Below are positions 35,437 through 43,962 of a stretch of 64,000 bases of DNA, piece after piece; the first letter of the stretch is position 1, and every line of letters begins with the position of its first letter. This DNA comes from Marixanthomonas sp963974425 (lineage in GTDB: Bacteria; Bacteroidota; Bacteroidia; Flavobacteriales; Flavobacteriaceae). Position numbers and translations under genes: made by a program. Location: contig NZ_CAXBCK010000007.1 of assembly GCF_963974425.1 (NCBI RefSeq), positions 27,048 through 91,047 of the forward strand, read 5' to 3'. The notes below the pieces were generated by a model. The model had not been told where the DNA came from, did not search any database, and saw only the letters and a list, made by a program, of their open reading frames with translations.

Positions 35437-37127
35437 TGCAGCATATCGATTGGATTGTCCTTATTGGAACCCTAGCTTTTATTGTGCTGTACGGTACATG
35501 GAAAACTCGTAAAAATAAAAATGTAGACGATTACCTTAAGGGAGGTAACGATGCTAATTGGTGGACCATCGGCTTAAGTGTCATGGCTACCCAAGCCAGT
35601 GCCATTACCTTTTTGTCCACACCAGGACAGGCTTTTCATGATGGAATGGGCTTTGTTCAGTTTTACTTCGGTCTACCTATAGCGATGGTGATTATTTGCT
35701 TGGTATTTATTCCTATCTATCATCGCCTTAAAGTCTACACCGCATATGAATATTTAGAAAGCAGATTCGACTTAAAAACACGTACCCTTACTGCTATTCT
35801 CTTTTTAATCCAGCGAGGCTTAGCAGCCGGGATTACCATCTTTGCCCCTGCCATTATCCTTTCGGCCGTATTGGGGTGGAATTTAACTTATCTTACCATC
35901 GGTATTGGAGCCTTAGTAATTATTTACACCGTTAGTGGCGGAACCAAAGCGGTAAGTGTTACTCAAAAACAACAAATGGCGATCATCTTTGCCGGTATGT
36001 TTATTGCCTTTTTGTTGATATTAAACTATCTCCCGTTAGATATTTCATTTACCAACGCCCTAGAGATTGCTGGTGCCAATGGAAAACTGGATGTGCTCGA
36101 CTTTTCGTTCGATTTTGATAACCGCTATACCTTTTGGAGCGGTATTATTGGCGGTACCTTCTTGGCGCTCTCTTATTTTGGTACCGATCAAAGCCAAGTG
36201 CAACGGTATCTCTCAGGAAGATCGGTAAAGCAGAGTCAGATGGGATTGATTATGAACGGACTTTTAAAAGTACCGATGCAGTTCTTTATCCTTTTAGTAG
36301 GGGTAATGGTATTTGTATTCTATCAATTTAACGCCTCTCCCCTACATTTTAACCCTGCGGCGGTAGATGACGTCATGCAATCTGAATACGCATCAGAATA
36401 TCAAACCTTAGAAGCAGAGAAGCAAAGCCTGGACAAACAGTTAAATAGTAAGCAAATGGCTTATTCGGTTTCTGAAGATGCTACAGAAAAAGAAATCCTC
36501 TTAGAGGAAATACAAATCATTAACATTACCGAAGAAGAGCTGCGTCAACAATCGCGCGATCTTATAAAACAAGCCAACCCAGATGCCGAAACCAACGATA
36601 AAGATTATGTGTTTATTCACTTTATCTTAAACAATCTACCCCGTGGATTAATTGGACTGCTATTGGCCGTTATTTTAAGTGCAGCAATGTCTTCTACCGC
36701 ATCCGAATTGAATGCGTTGGGGTCTACTACTACAATCGATTTGTACAAACGAAACACCCCAGGTAAAGAAGAGAAACACTATATGCACGCTTCCAAATGG
36801 TTTACACTACTTTGGGGTATTATCGCCATAGGGGTTGCTAGTATTGCCAATCTATTTGAAAATTTGATTGAACTGGTAAATATCATCGGTTCTATTTTCT
36901 ACGGAAATGTATTAGGTATTTTCCTGCTGGCTTTCTTTGTCAAGTTTGTAAAAAGCAGAGCCACCTTTATCGCCGCACTTATAACACAAGCCATCATAGT
37001 TTATATCTGGTGGATTGACTTGATGCCGTATCTATGGCTGAATCTTGTAGGCTGTGCGCTGGTAATGGGGATTGCCGTACTGTTGCAGGTGGTGATGCCT
37101 GAAAAAGGGGAAGCTGAAACTACATAA
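35436..37127 (+). CDS. Sodium:solute symporter (SSS family)
   Basis: The 563-residue inner-membrane protein has the SSS/LeuT fold: about thirteen to fourteen helices, with QASAITFLSTPGQAF in the first helix region and the family pattern SYFGTDQSQVQRYLSGRS near residue 245. A charged insertion of about 80 residues (roughly 305-385, rich in Glu, Gln and Lys) interrupts the usual helix series and is predicted to be coiled. The function is Na+-coupled uptake of a small organic solute, probably a sugar or amino-sugar released by the PIG-L enzyme upstream; that substrate is inferred. It overlaps the 36-residue gene by one base. Confidence 0.9.
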   Translation: MQHIDWIVLIGTLAFIVLYGTWKTRKNKNVDDYLKGGNDANWWTIGLSVMATQASAITFLSTPGQAFHDGMGFVQFYFGLPIAMVIICLVFIPIYHRLKVYTAYEYLESRFDLKTRTLTAILFLIQRGLAAGITIFAPAIILSAVLGWNLTYLTIGIGALVIIYTVSGGTKAVSVTQKQQMAIIFAGMFIAFLLILNYLPLDISFTNALEIAGANGKLDVLDFSFDFDNRYTFWSGIIGGTFLALSYFGTDQSQVQRYLSGRSVKQSQMGLIMNGLLKVPMQFFILLVGVMVFVFYQFNASPLHFNPAAVDDVMQSEYASEYQTLEAEKQSLDKQLNSKQMAYSVSEDATEKEILLEEIQIINITEEELRQQSRDLIKQANPDAETNDKDYVFIHFILNNLPRGLIGLLLAVILSAAMSSTASELNALGSTTTIDLYKRNTPGKEEKHYMHASKWFTLLWGIIAIGVASIANLFENLIELVNIIGSIFYGNVLGIFLLAFFVKFVKSRATFIAALITQAIIVYIWWIDLMPYLWLNLVGCALVMGIAVLLQVVMPEKGEAETT

Positions 37128-37246
37128 AATTCTGTACTCATTTTCGTATATTTGAAAGGTTATTCTCCGTGCAACAGGAAGTATATTTTCGATGTAAAGA
37201 GAACCTTTTAATCGGTATTTTAAAATACTAATTAGTCCGCCCAATC

Positions 37247-37843
37247 ATGGAAAAAGAATGCTGCGATATTAATGAAATTGTTCAAAGTTTCTATGATTAT
37301 CTAAAATCGTATATCCTAAAAAAAACAAGGGACAATACGGTTGCAGAAGATATTGTACAAGAAGTAATGGTAAAACTTGTCGAATCTCATAAAAAGGGGG
37401 CGAAGATAAATAACATAAAAGCCTGGCTATTTCAAGTTACCCGAAATACCATAGCAGACTATTATAAGAAGCATCAATTAGTATATAATTTTGATGCAGA
37501 ATGGAAAGAGGATAACCTAGAAGCTACGAGTATTCCGAGTGTTTTAGCTTCTGATTTTATTATCCCCATGATAAAGCTATTGCCTAAAAAATATGCTACT
37601 CCCTTACTGTTAAGCGACATTCGTAATACCCCTCAAAATGATATTGCTACTGAACTCAATTTGAGCCTTTCTGCTACAAAAATGCGTATACAACGGGCAC
37701 GCGTAAAACTACAGGAACTGTTTGTGGAATGCTGCCATATTGAATATGATAAAAAAGGGAACTTTACCTCTTGTAATATTAAAGACAGTTGCGAACCTCT
37801 CCATCGTATTGAAAAAAACCTGCACAAGCAAGTATCTAATTAA
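37247..37843 (+). CDS. sigZ: ECF-type sigma factor, SigZ-like
   Basis: The 198-residue sigma-70 family factor has region 2 at about 10-80 (NTVAEDIVQEVMVKLVESH) and region 4 at about 110-160 (HTH TPQNDIATELNLSLSATKMRIQRAR). After the HTH comes a cysteine-rich tail with cysteines in ECCHIEY, NFTSCN and KDSC (about 163-182), typical of SigZ-type factors and able to bind a metal or metalloid. An initial CC pair is near residue 6. A TATATTTG near 37147 resembles a -7 box. It is followed by a thioredoxin-like gene, an ArsP-like permease and an ArsO-like monooxygenase, and no ArsR is seen, so it probably regulates that cluster. Confidence 0.86.
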   Translation: MEKECCDINEIVQSFYDYLKSYILKKTRDNTVAEDIVQEVMVKLVESHKKGAKINNIKAWLFQVTRNTIADYYKKHQLVYNFDAEWKEDNLEATSIPSVLASDFIIPMIKLLPKKYATPLLLSDIRNTPQNDIATELNLSLSATKMRIQRARVKLQELFVECCHIEYDKKGNFTSCNIKDSCEPLHRIEKNLHKQVSN

Positions 37844-37953
37844 CAATATTTTACCTGTTTATTTTCTGTTTTTTAAAAAAACTTTAGAAAACATGTGTCT
37901 TTTCTACTCTATTTCAGACTTCATATTAAAGTTTAATTATTAAAACACAAGTT

Positions 37954-38199
37954 ATGAAAACTGAAATTAAAATTTTGCACTCTTCTTGTTGTGTAAAAGG
38001 ATCACCAATTAAAGAGCAATTAGAGCAAATTGCAAGTAAAAACAATCTACCGGTTGTAATTGAGGAGTTATCTGAATTACAAGACACCATGGTATTTGGA
38101 ACTATGACGTTTCCTTCTATTGTAGTTAATGGCAATGTATATGATTACAAGGCTTTAAAAACAGAAGATGAAATTGTAACAATTTTAAAATCTGAATAG
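37954..38199 (+). CDS. Small thioredoxin-fold protein
   Basis: The 81-residue cytosolic protein is of the small thioredoxin/MTH895-like group: a beta-strand start (MKTEIKILHSSCCVKGSP), a CC pair at about residues 12-13 instead of a CxxC, and TMTFPSIVVNG with the cis-proline near residue 52. Such proteins are often encoded beside permeases of the ArsP/DUF318 family. Here the permease ATG follows its stop after one base, so the two are cotranslated. A role as a thiol partner or metalloid carrier for the permease is likely from context, not shown. Confidence 0.82.
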   Translation: MKTEIKILHSSCCVKGSPIKEQLEQIASKNNLPVVIEELSELQDTMVFGTMTFPSIVVNGNVYDYKALKTEDEIVTILKSE

Positions 38200-38200
38200 C

Positions 38201-39175
38201 ATGGAAGCGTTAACAAATGCACTCTCTAACCTTGCAGATTATATTGTTTTGGGTCTGTTAGGGTTAGAAAAATCAGGGCTGTTTGCAACAGCCCTACATT
38301 ACTTTATTACCACTTTTATACTTATTTCGGTACTGGTTATTTTGGTCACCTATATCATGGGGATTATTACCAATTACTTGCCTATGGATAAAGTGAGGGT
38401 TTATTTAGAAAAGAATAAAAAGTCTGGACTAGGAAACATATTCGCTTCAGCATTAGGAGCTATTACACCTTTTTGTTCTTGTTCGTCCATTCCGTTGTTT
38501 GTAGGGATGATGCAAGCGCGCATTCCTTTAGGTATTGCGTTGTCATTTTTAATCACTTCCCCTTTGGTAAATGAGATTGCCATCGTACTCTTTTGGGTGT
38601 CCTATGGATGGAAGGTTACCGTAATCTATATTGTATCTGGAATTCTATTAGGTATATTTGGTGGTATTCTGTTAGAAAAAATGGGAATGGCAAAATATGT
38701 AGCTGAATGGTTGCAAAATATGAAAGTTGCCAATAATAACACGAAGCAGAACAAAAGAAAGCTTATACAGCGTTTACCTGAAATACATAAAGAAGCCTTC
38801 GACACTTTAAAGAAACTTGTCCCTTATATTTTTATTGGTATTGCCATAGGTTCTTTTATACATGGATATGTGCCTCAGTCTTTCTTTGAAACGTATATTT
38901 CAGACTCTAATCCTTTTGCTGTACCAATAGCTGTTTTATTAGGAATTCCGCTTTATATAGATGCTGTTGGTGTTTTACCTGTAATAGAAACACTAGTCGC
39001 CAAAGGCGTTCCATTGGGTACAGCTATCGCTTTTATGATGGCCTCTATCGGACTCTCATTACCCGAAGCCCTGCTTCTTAAAAAAGTAATGCAAAAAAAG
39101 CTGATTATTGCTTTCTTTACTACCATAGGAATAGGAATGATTATTTCTGGCTATGTATTTAATTTAATTCTTTAA
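38201..39175 (+). CDS. arsP: ArsP-like permease (DUF318 family)
   Basis: The 324-residue inner-membrane permease has two blocks of four to five helices separated by a charged loop (about 170-200). The family signature ITPFCSCSSIPLFVGMM is at about 88-104, with cysteines that in ArsP bind trivalent organoarsenicals, followed by ITSPLVNE and, in the second half, IPLYIDAVGVLPV. ArsP exports methylarsenite and aromatic arsenite. Some DUF318 permeases have other substrates, so the symbol is tentative, but the neighbouring ArsO-like gene favours arsenic. It is one base after the thioredoxin-like gene. Confidence 0.78.
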   Translation: MEALTNALSNLADYIVLGLLGLEKSGLFATALHYFITTFILISVLVILVTYIMGIITNYLPMDKVRVYLEKNKKSGLGNIFASALGAITPFCSCSSIPLFVGMMQARIPLGIALSFLITSPLVNEIAIVLFWVSYGWKVTVIYIVSGILLGIFGGILLEKMGMAKYVAEWLQNMKVANNNTKQNKRKLIQRLPEIHKEAFDTLKKLVPYIFIGIAIGSFIHGYVPQSFFETYISDSNPFAVPIAVLLGIPLYIDAVGVLPVIETLVAKGVPLGTAIAFMMASIGLSLPEALLLKKVMQKKLIIAFFTTIGIGMIISGYVFNLIL

Positions 39176-39248
39176 AAATGAAATCATTCATGAAACTTCA
39201 TATTAAGATGAACAATAAATTGTTTAATTTTCTAACAAAATAAGTGCA

Positions 39249-40283
39249 ATGAAAGTGTATGATACCATTATAATAGGCGGCGGGCAAGCAGGATTGGCTA
39301 CCGCCTATTTTTTAAGAAGAATTGATGTAGACTACCTCATGCTTGATGATAAAAAGCACCCCGGTGGTGCTTGGCTTCAAACGTGGAATTCTCTAAAACT
39401 ATTCTCTCCCACTTCCTATAGCTCCTTACCAGGATGGCAAATGCCTAAAAGTGCAAACGAATATCCTACCAAAGATGAATTTATAGACTACATTACGGCG
39501 TATGAAAAACGGTACGATTTCCCAATTCAAAGAGATACTACCGTTTTAGAAGTAATAAAAGAAGATGCTGTTTTTAAAGTAATAACGGATACTGAAACGT
39601 TTTATACAAAAACAGTAGTAAGTGCTACTGGCACCGCCCAAAATCCTTTTATACCTACGTACCCCAATGCAGCTGACTTTTCAGGTACACAGATACATTC
39701 TTCAGAATATAAGAACACGACTTCCCTTACCAACAAAAAAGTACTTATTGTAGGTGGCGGGAACTCTGGAGCACAAATACTAGCCGAAGTATCGAAGGTT
39801 GCCAAAACAAAATGGGTAACCCTGCAACCACCTAGCTTTCTACCGCCCGATGTAGACGGACGCTATCTGTTTAATCAAGCCAATGCCGTTTATTTTAATA
39901 CTTCTGAAAAACCTAAAAAAGCTTCTTTGAGTGATATTGTACAAGTAGCAGCTGTAAAAGAAGGTCTAGAACGAGATATTTTTAATGCCGTTAGACCTTT
40001 TGAAGCTTTTTATGAAAATGGAGTAATCTGGGAAAATGGAGAAAAAGAGCCTTTCGATGTCATTATTTGGTGTACTGGTTTTAAAGCCAGTTTAGACCAT
40101 TTACAACCGTTAGCTATTCAGAAAAACAATAGAATTGAAACCAAACAAACTAATGTCACCGCTCAACCAGGTTTATGGCTGGTTGGTTATGGTAATTGGA
40201 CAGGCTTTGCATCGGCTACCATCTACGGCGTTGGAAAAACAGCTAAAGACACCGCACAAGAAATAAAAGAATTTCTCAGCTAA
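39249..40283 (+). CDS. arsO: ArsO-like flavin-dependent monooxygenase
   Basis: The 344-residue FAD/NAD(P)H enzyme belongs to the flavin-containing monooxygenase group. The FAD site is TIIIGGGQAGLATAYFLRR (residues 6-24). The NAD(P)H site is VLIVGGGNSGAQILAE (near 165-180). The ATG (C/T)-type CTG motif (IIWCTGFK, near 277) is present. The stretch GGAWLQTWNSLKLFSPTSYS is characteristic of ArsO, a monooxygenase of arsenic resistance clusters. It begins 73 bases after the permease gene. Together they point to oxidation or efflux of arsenicals; a different soft-metal substrate cannot be excluded. Confidence 0.8.
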   Translation: MKVYDTIIIGGGQAGLATAYFLRRIDVDYLMLDDKKHPGGAWLQTWNSLKLFSPTSYSSLPGWQMPKSANEYPTKDEFIDYITAYEKRYDFPIQRDTTVLEVIKEDAVFKVITDTETFYTKTVVSATGTAQNPFIPTYPNAADFSGTQIHSSEYKNTTSLTNKKVLIVGGGNSGAQILAEVSKVAKTKWVTLQPPSFLPPDVDGRYLFNQANAVYFNTSEKPKKASLSDIVQVAAVKEGLERDIFNAVRPFEAFYENGVIWENGEKEPFDVIIWCTGFKASLDHLQPLAIQKNNRIETKQTNVTAQPGLWLVGYGNWTGFASATIYGVGKTAKDTAQEIKEFLS

Positions 40284-40338
40284 TACACCTCATTTAATCC
40301 AATTCAACTTTGATGCTATAAAAAAACCCCTTTCTGCA

Positions 40339-40968
40339 TTAACTACTAAATGCAATTTGTATTCCCATAGCTATAAAAATAATACCAGACCCTATTTGCA
40401 TGCGTTGGTGTAACTTACCTCCACTTTTCATTTTATTGGAAAATGTGTTTGCGAAACACGTTAAACTAATATACCATACAGTGCCTAAAAGAGCATAAGT
40501 GAGTCCTAATACCACAAAAGGCATTGGGTTTTCGAGTTCAGTGGGCGTGATAAATTGAGGAAAGAACGCCAAAAAGAATAATGCAACTTTCGGGTTTAAC
40601 GTGTTCGTTATAAAACCGGACATAAAATTAGAATGAGTAGTAATTCTTTTCTTTTTATGTCCAGTTGATGTAGCTGTTTGCTTTTTAGGAAACAGTTGTG
40701 TTGCTCCTAAGTAAATAATATAAGCAGCCCCTAAATAACTAATCACTTTAAAAGCCATTTCAGATTGTGCTACCAATACAGACAACCCTAAGGCAGCTAA
40801 CAAGGTATGCACCAATATCCCAGAATTGACGCCTAAAGAAGCGTATAGTCCAGGTTTTCGCCCTTGTGCAATTGTTTTATTAATTACAAATACCGTATCG
40901 ATACCCGGGGTCATTATAAATAAAAAAGCGGTAGCTAAAAAAGCAGCAAAGTTCTCTATCCCTATCAT
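40339..40968 (-). CDS. LysE/RhtB family exporter
   Basis: The 209-residue inner-membrane protein has six helices. The family pattern PGIDTVFVINKTIAQGRKPGL is at about 21-41, and GFITNTLNPKVALFFLAFFPQFI (about 115-137) is a hallmark of LysE/RhtB amino-acid exporters. Likely substrates are amino acids, homoserine lactones or similar. It is transcribed divergently from a LysR-type regulator whose start is 130 bases away, the classical arrangement for LysE-LysR-type control. Confidence 0.9.
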   Translation of the reverse strand: MIGIENFAAFLATAFLFIMTPGIDTVFVINKTIAQGRKPGLYASLGVNSGILVHTLLAALGLSVLVAQSEMAFKVISYLGAAYIIYLGATQLFPKKQTATSTGHKKKRITTHSNFMSGFITNTLNPKVALFFLAFFPQFITPTELENPMPFVVLGLTYALLGTVWYISLTCFANTFSNKMKSGGKLHQRMQIGSGIIFIAMGIQIAFSS

Positions 40969-41062
40969 AACATTCTATTTTATAAATAGTTTTTACCAAC
41001 TTTTTTATTGGTAGTACTACAGCACAAAGAACAAAAGAATGTAGTTCTTTAAAAATAGTTAT

Positions 41063-41091
41063 ATTGCAACAACTAATGCATAAACTGCAAT
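41063..41091. promoter_or_regulatory. candidate LysR-type operator
   Basis: ATTGCA and TGCAAT, separated by 17 bases, form an inverted repeat within the 130-base region between the divergent LysE and LysR genes. The second arm ends seven bases before the LysR ATG, so binding there would allow autorepression and activation of lysE. The T-N11-A core is not obvious. Confidence 0.4.
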
Positions 41092-41098
41092 AAAAGGT

Positions 41099-41986
41099 AT
41101 GACGTTTCAACAAATAAGGTATTTTTTAGTATTGGCTGAAGAACTTCACTTTTGGCGAACTGCCGAAAAGGTATTCACTTCACAATCTTCCTTAAGCAGA
41201 CAAATACAATCGCTTGAAAATGAATTAGGCATCCAATTATTTGAACGTGATAAACGAAACGTAAAACTTACCGAAGCTGGCCTCTTTTTACAAGAAAAAT
41301 GGACCGGGTTATTAGACAAAATTGACCGTACCCATCAGCATGCGAAAAAAATACACGATGGTACGTCGGGGATGATTAGTATAAGTTACCCCGGCTCTAT
41401 TGCTTTCAACTTTCTTCCTAGTTTATTAAACGAAGTAGCCACTGCCCTCCCCGAATTAAAGGTAGAACTACAAGAAGTAACCGATAATACACACGAAACC
41501 TTATTGCTCAATCATCAAGTGGATCTAGCTTTTACCCGAGACCATATAGAAAACCCGGCGATTGTTTCGCAACAACTGTATACCGAGCACGTATGTTTGG
41601 TGGTACCAGAAGCACACTCGCTAACCGAAAGTACTTTCACAAATCTGAAAGACACACAACACGAAAAGTTTATTATTTCGGGTTTACACCACACTACTTA
41701 TTTCGCTTCTTTACTACGCCACATGTTTAATGTGTACGGTTTCAGCCCAAATATTCATATTGAATCAGATTTTGGTGGGATGATTTTAAGTCTTGTTGCT
41801 AAAGGGATTGGGGTGTCTATACTTCCTAAATCTTTTTTAAAAGCCGAAACGAAAGGCGTTCGGTTTATCGAACTTCCCGAAGAAGTACAGTTGTATGTAA
41901 ACTCACGTGCCCACGACACTAATCAAGTAATACAGAATGCACTAAAGATCACTTTAAACATAGGTAAGGAATACAAGGCAATCTAA
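41099..41986 (+). CDS. LysR-type transcriptional regulator
   Basis: The 295-residue LTTR has an N-terminal winged HTH (about 1-60: MTFQQIRYFLVLAEELHFWR, then the helix FTSQSSLSRQIQSLENELG). The C-terminal periplasmic-binding-type effector domain covers about 90-295. The HTH begins right at the start, so the start is well supported. It is divergent from the LysE-type exporter and probably controls it; the effector would be the exported amino acid or an analogue. Confidence 0.93.
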   Translation: MTFQQIRYFLVLAEELHFWRTAEKVFTSQSSLSRQIQSLENELGIQLFERDKRNVKLTEAGLFLQEKWTGLLDKIDRTHQHAKKIHDGTSGMISISYPGSIAFNFLPSLLNEVATALPELKVELQEVTDNTHETLLLNHQVDLAFTRDHIENPAIVSQQLYTEHVCLVVPEAHSLTESTFTNLKDTQHEKFIISGLHHTTYFASLLRHMFNVYGFSPNIHIESDFGGMILSLVAKGIGVSILPKSFLKAETKGVRFIELPEEVQLYVNSRAHDTNQVIQNALKITLNIGKEYKAI

Positions 41987-42074
41987 ATAAAACCATCCTT
42001 CCTCCAGTTCTATTCTCATACTAGATAGAATTTCAGGGGGTTATACCGGCTATTAATTCTCACTAATAAAACTG

Positions 42075-42082
42075 TATCTTTG
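42075..42082 (+). promoter_or_regulatory. -7 element upstream of the alpha/beta hydrolase gene
   Basis: TATCTTTG fits TAnnTTTG and lies 77 bases before the chosen start. No TTG is present at the -33 distance, so the match is partial. Confidence 0.4.
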
Positions 42083-42158
42083 GGTAGGTTTTATGGACAC
42101 TTACACCTTAAAGCCACTAACAAATACAAAACCAATAGCCATAACCAATACCACTGCT

Positions 42159-43622
42159 ATGAATAAATTACTACTCTTTTGCACCGCTTTACTGCTTACC
42201 ATATCTGTACAGGCACAACAATTTGATGTTTCTTTCTCTAAAGATGTTCTTTCTGAACCCTTTACCGGAGACGTGCTTCTCTTCCTTTCGCAAGAAAACA
42301 AAAACCCAAAGAATGCTTTTGTACCCTTAGAGTTACCGCCGGTGTATCGTGTGCAGGTTACCAATCTAAAACCCAACGAAGGAGTGGTTATTGACGACTC
42401 AGCTATTTCATATCCCAACACCCTTACCAATATTGAACGTGGCCCTTATTATGTGCAAGTGGTGTTCGACCGCAATTTAGGCGGACAAGACATGGGGAAA
42501 AGTCCGGGGAATCTTTTTTCTGAACCCCAACAACTAACCTTCGATAAAAATTTTGATACGACCCATACCTTACAAGCCAATCAAGTGGTACCTGAAATTC
42601 CATTTAAAGAAACCAAACAGCTAAAAGAACTCGCCATACAATCGGAAGTATTGAGTGAGTTCCATAACAAAGAAGTCACCATAGCAGGAGCTGTAAGCTT
42701 ACCAAAAGAATATCACGAAAACCCAGATGCTACGTATCCCGTGTTGTTTTCGGTATTTGGATTTGGTGCGAATTACAAAATCCATTCCGGATCTAAAAAA
42801 TATGCCTTTACCCATTTGGCCGATACGCCTGTGATAGTCGTATATTTAGATGGTAACAGTCCCGAAGGGCATTCCACCTATGCCAATAGCGATATAAACG
42901 GCCCTTGGGGCGATGCCTTGGTAAAAGAATTTATACCCGCTTTAGAAGCGCAATACCGTACCAACGGTGCCAAGTTTGTATTTGGACACAGTAGCGGGGG
43001 TTGGACGTCTTTATGGCTTCAGTTAAACTATCCTGAAACTTTTTCAGGAGCTTGGGCTAGTGCACCCGATCAGGTGGATTTCAGAAACTGGCAAGGCGAA
43101 GACATTTATGAAGTTGATAATCTATACTACGACGCCAACGGAAATATTTTAGCCGATATCACTATGGGTGGCGGCTACCCTATTATTGCGGCCAAAGATA
43201 TGTACCAAGTAGAGGCCGTAGTTTCCCGTGGCGGTCAAATACGTTCGTTCGATGCGGTATTCAGCAGTCGCGATGCCGATGGAAACATTATCCGCCTGGT
43301 AGATGTGGAAACTGGAGACATTAACAAAGAAGCTTTACCACTTTTTAAACGCTACGACCTTTCGTATCAAATTAGAAACAATTGGGAAACCTATAAAGAT
43401 GTGGTTAATAATGACATTCGTATTTCCATAGGCGAACAAGATAACTTTCACCTTCACAAAGCCGTGCATTTGTTTGATGAAGAAATGAAAAAGCTAGAAT
43501 CTACTATTGAGATTGACTACTACCCTGGCGATCATTTTACCGTCTTTACCCCAGAATATAAAGAAGACGGGCAACGTTTTTTAGACAAACAATACCGTGC
43601 GTGGCAACAGGAGAACAAATAA
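42159..43622 (+). CDS. Exported alpha/beta hydrolase, esterase-D-like
   Basis: The start is taken at ATG 42159, which opens a signal peptide (MNKLLLFCTALLLTISVQAQ), rather than the ATG at 42093. The 487-residue protein has a beta-sandwich-like N-terminal domain (about 20-155). An alpha/beta hydrolase domain of the esterase-D group follows, with the nucleophile elbow FGHSSGGW near residue 275-282. FPVLFSVFGFGANY-type strands are seen earlier, and a late DHF with the catalytic histidine in YYPGDHFTVF (near 465). It should cleave an ester in the periplasm; the substrate is unknown. It is monocistronic, and the 340-base gap after it starts the accessory region. Confidence 0.82.
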   Translation: MNKLLLFCTALLLTISVQAQQFDVSFSKDVLSEPFTGDVLLFLSQENKNPKNAFVPLELPPVYRVQVTNLKPNEGVVIDDSAISYPNTLTNIERGPYYVQVVFDRNLGGQDMGKSPGNLFSEPQQLTFDKNFDTTHTLQANQVVPEIPFKETKQLKELAIQSEVLSEFHNKEVTIAGAVSLPKEYHENPDATYPVLFSVFGFGANYKIHSGSKKYAFTHLADTPVIVVYLDGNSPEGHSTYANSDINGPWGDALVKEFIPALEAQYRTNGAKFVFGHSSGGWTSLWLQLNYPETFSGAWASAPDQVDFRNWQGEDIYEVDNLYYDANGNILADITMGGGYPIIAAKDMYQVEAVVSRGGQIRSFDAVFSSRDADGNIIRLVDVETGDINKEALPLFKRYDLSYQIRNNWETYKDVVNNDIRISIGEQDNFHLHKAVHLFDEEMKKLESTIEIDYYPGDHFTVFTPEYKEDGQRFLDKQYRAWQQENK

Positions 43623-43662
43623 ATAGGTACAAAACACATATTGCTTAAATTATCCGAGTTTT

Positions 43663-43733
43663 CTTCGAGAATACTTCGACACTAGCCCGTAAAAGCAGGC
43701 GTTTCTCGAACAATCCTCGAAGGAATATCGAAG
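43663..43733. repeat. imperfect inverted repeat with TTCGA arms
   Basis: Within the 340-base gap 43623-43962, the arms CTTCGAGAATACTTCGA (43663-43679) and TCGAAGGAATATCGAAG (43717-43733) are inverted repeats matching at 14 of 17 positions. They could fold a 17-bp hairpin with a 37-base loop. The same sequence class (short TTCGA repeats) occurs as REP-like elements in many flavobacterial genomes. The rest of the gap holds one promoter and the cassette border below, no gene. Confidence 0.5.
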
Positions 43734-43790
43734 CAGTCTCGAACTAAAACTGAGTAAAACCAAAAAACAACGCAGCATACAAGTGCCTGA

Positions 43791-43821
43791 TTTTGTGATT
43801 TGGGTTTTTTAGGTATATTTG
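43791..43821 (+). promoter_or_regulatory. strong Bacteroidota-type promoter
   Basis: TTTTG at 43791-43795 and TATATTTG at 43814-43821, spaced 18 bases, are close to the TTTG-N19-TAnnTTTG consensus. The next start codon (TTG 43963) is about 140 bases downstream, so a long leader containing the border motif would be transcribed into the membrane-protein gene. Confidence 0.6.
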
Positions 43822-43919
43822 AAGGATACTCCCCCCTTGATTATTTAAAATAAGAATAGCTTAAAAGCGCAAAAAATGCTCTTAGCATGCCGAATGGCTG
43901 AACTAACAGCGGAAAAGGT

Positions 43920-43950
43920 GTTTATATGAACAAGTTGCCATTAATTTAAC
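43920..43950. repeat. border motif A before the membrane-protein gene
   Basis: This segment contains TTATATGAACAA, then GTTGCCATTAATTTAAC. Its parts (TTATA[TC], ACAA, GTTG[CG]CAT, ATTTAA) recur at 47656-47688, and more loosely at 44729-44760, each time just upstream of an accessory gene. Confidence 0.4.
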
Positions 43951-43962
43951 AATACTCTACAA

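Noticed and set aside
39178..39243. 21-codon frame between the ArsP-like and ArsO-like genes
   Set aside because: It starts with ATG and is complete, but it is very short, lysine/asparagine-rich and could arise by chance in AT-rich DNA; nothing supports translation.
42001..42045. Terminator after the LysR gene
   Set aside because: A weak stem (TTCTAT/ATAGAA with CC/GG outside) is present, but there is no T run, so I do not call it a terminator.
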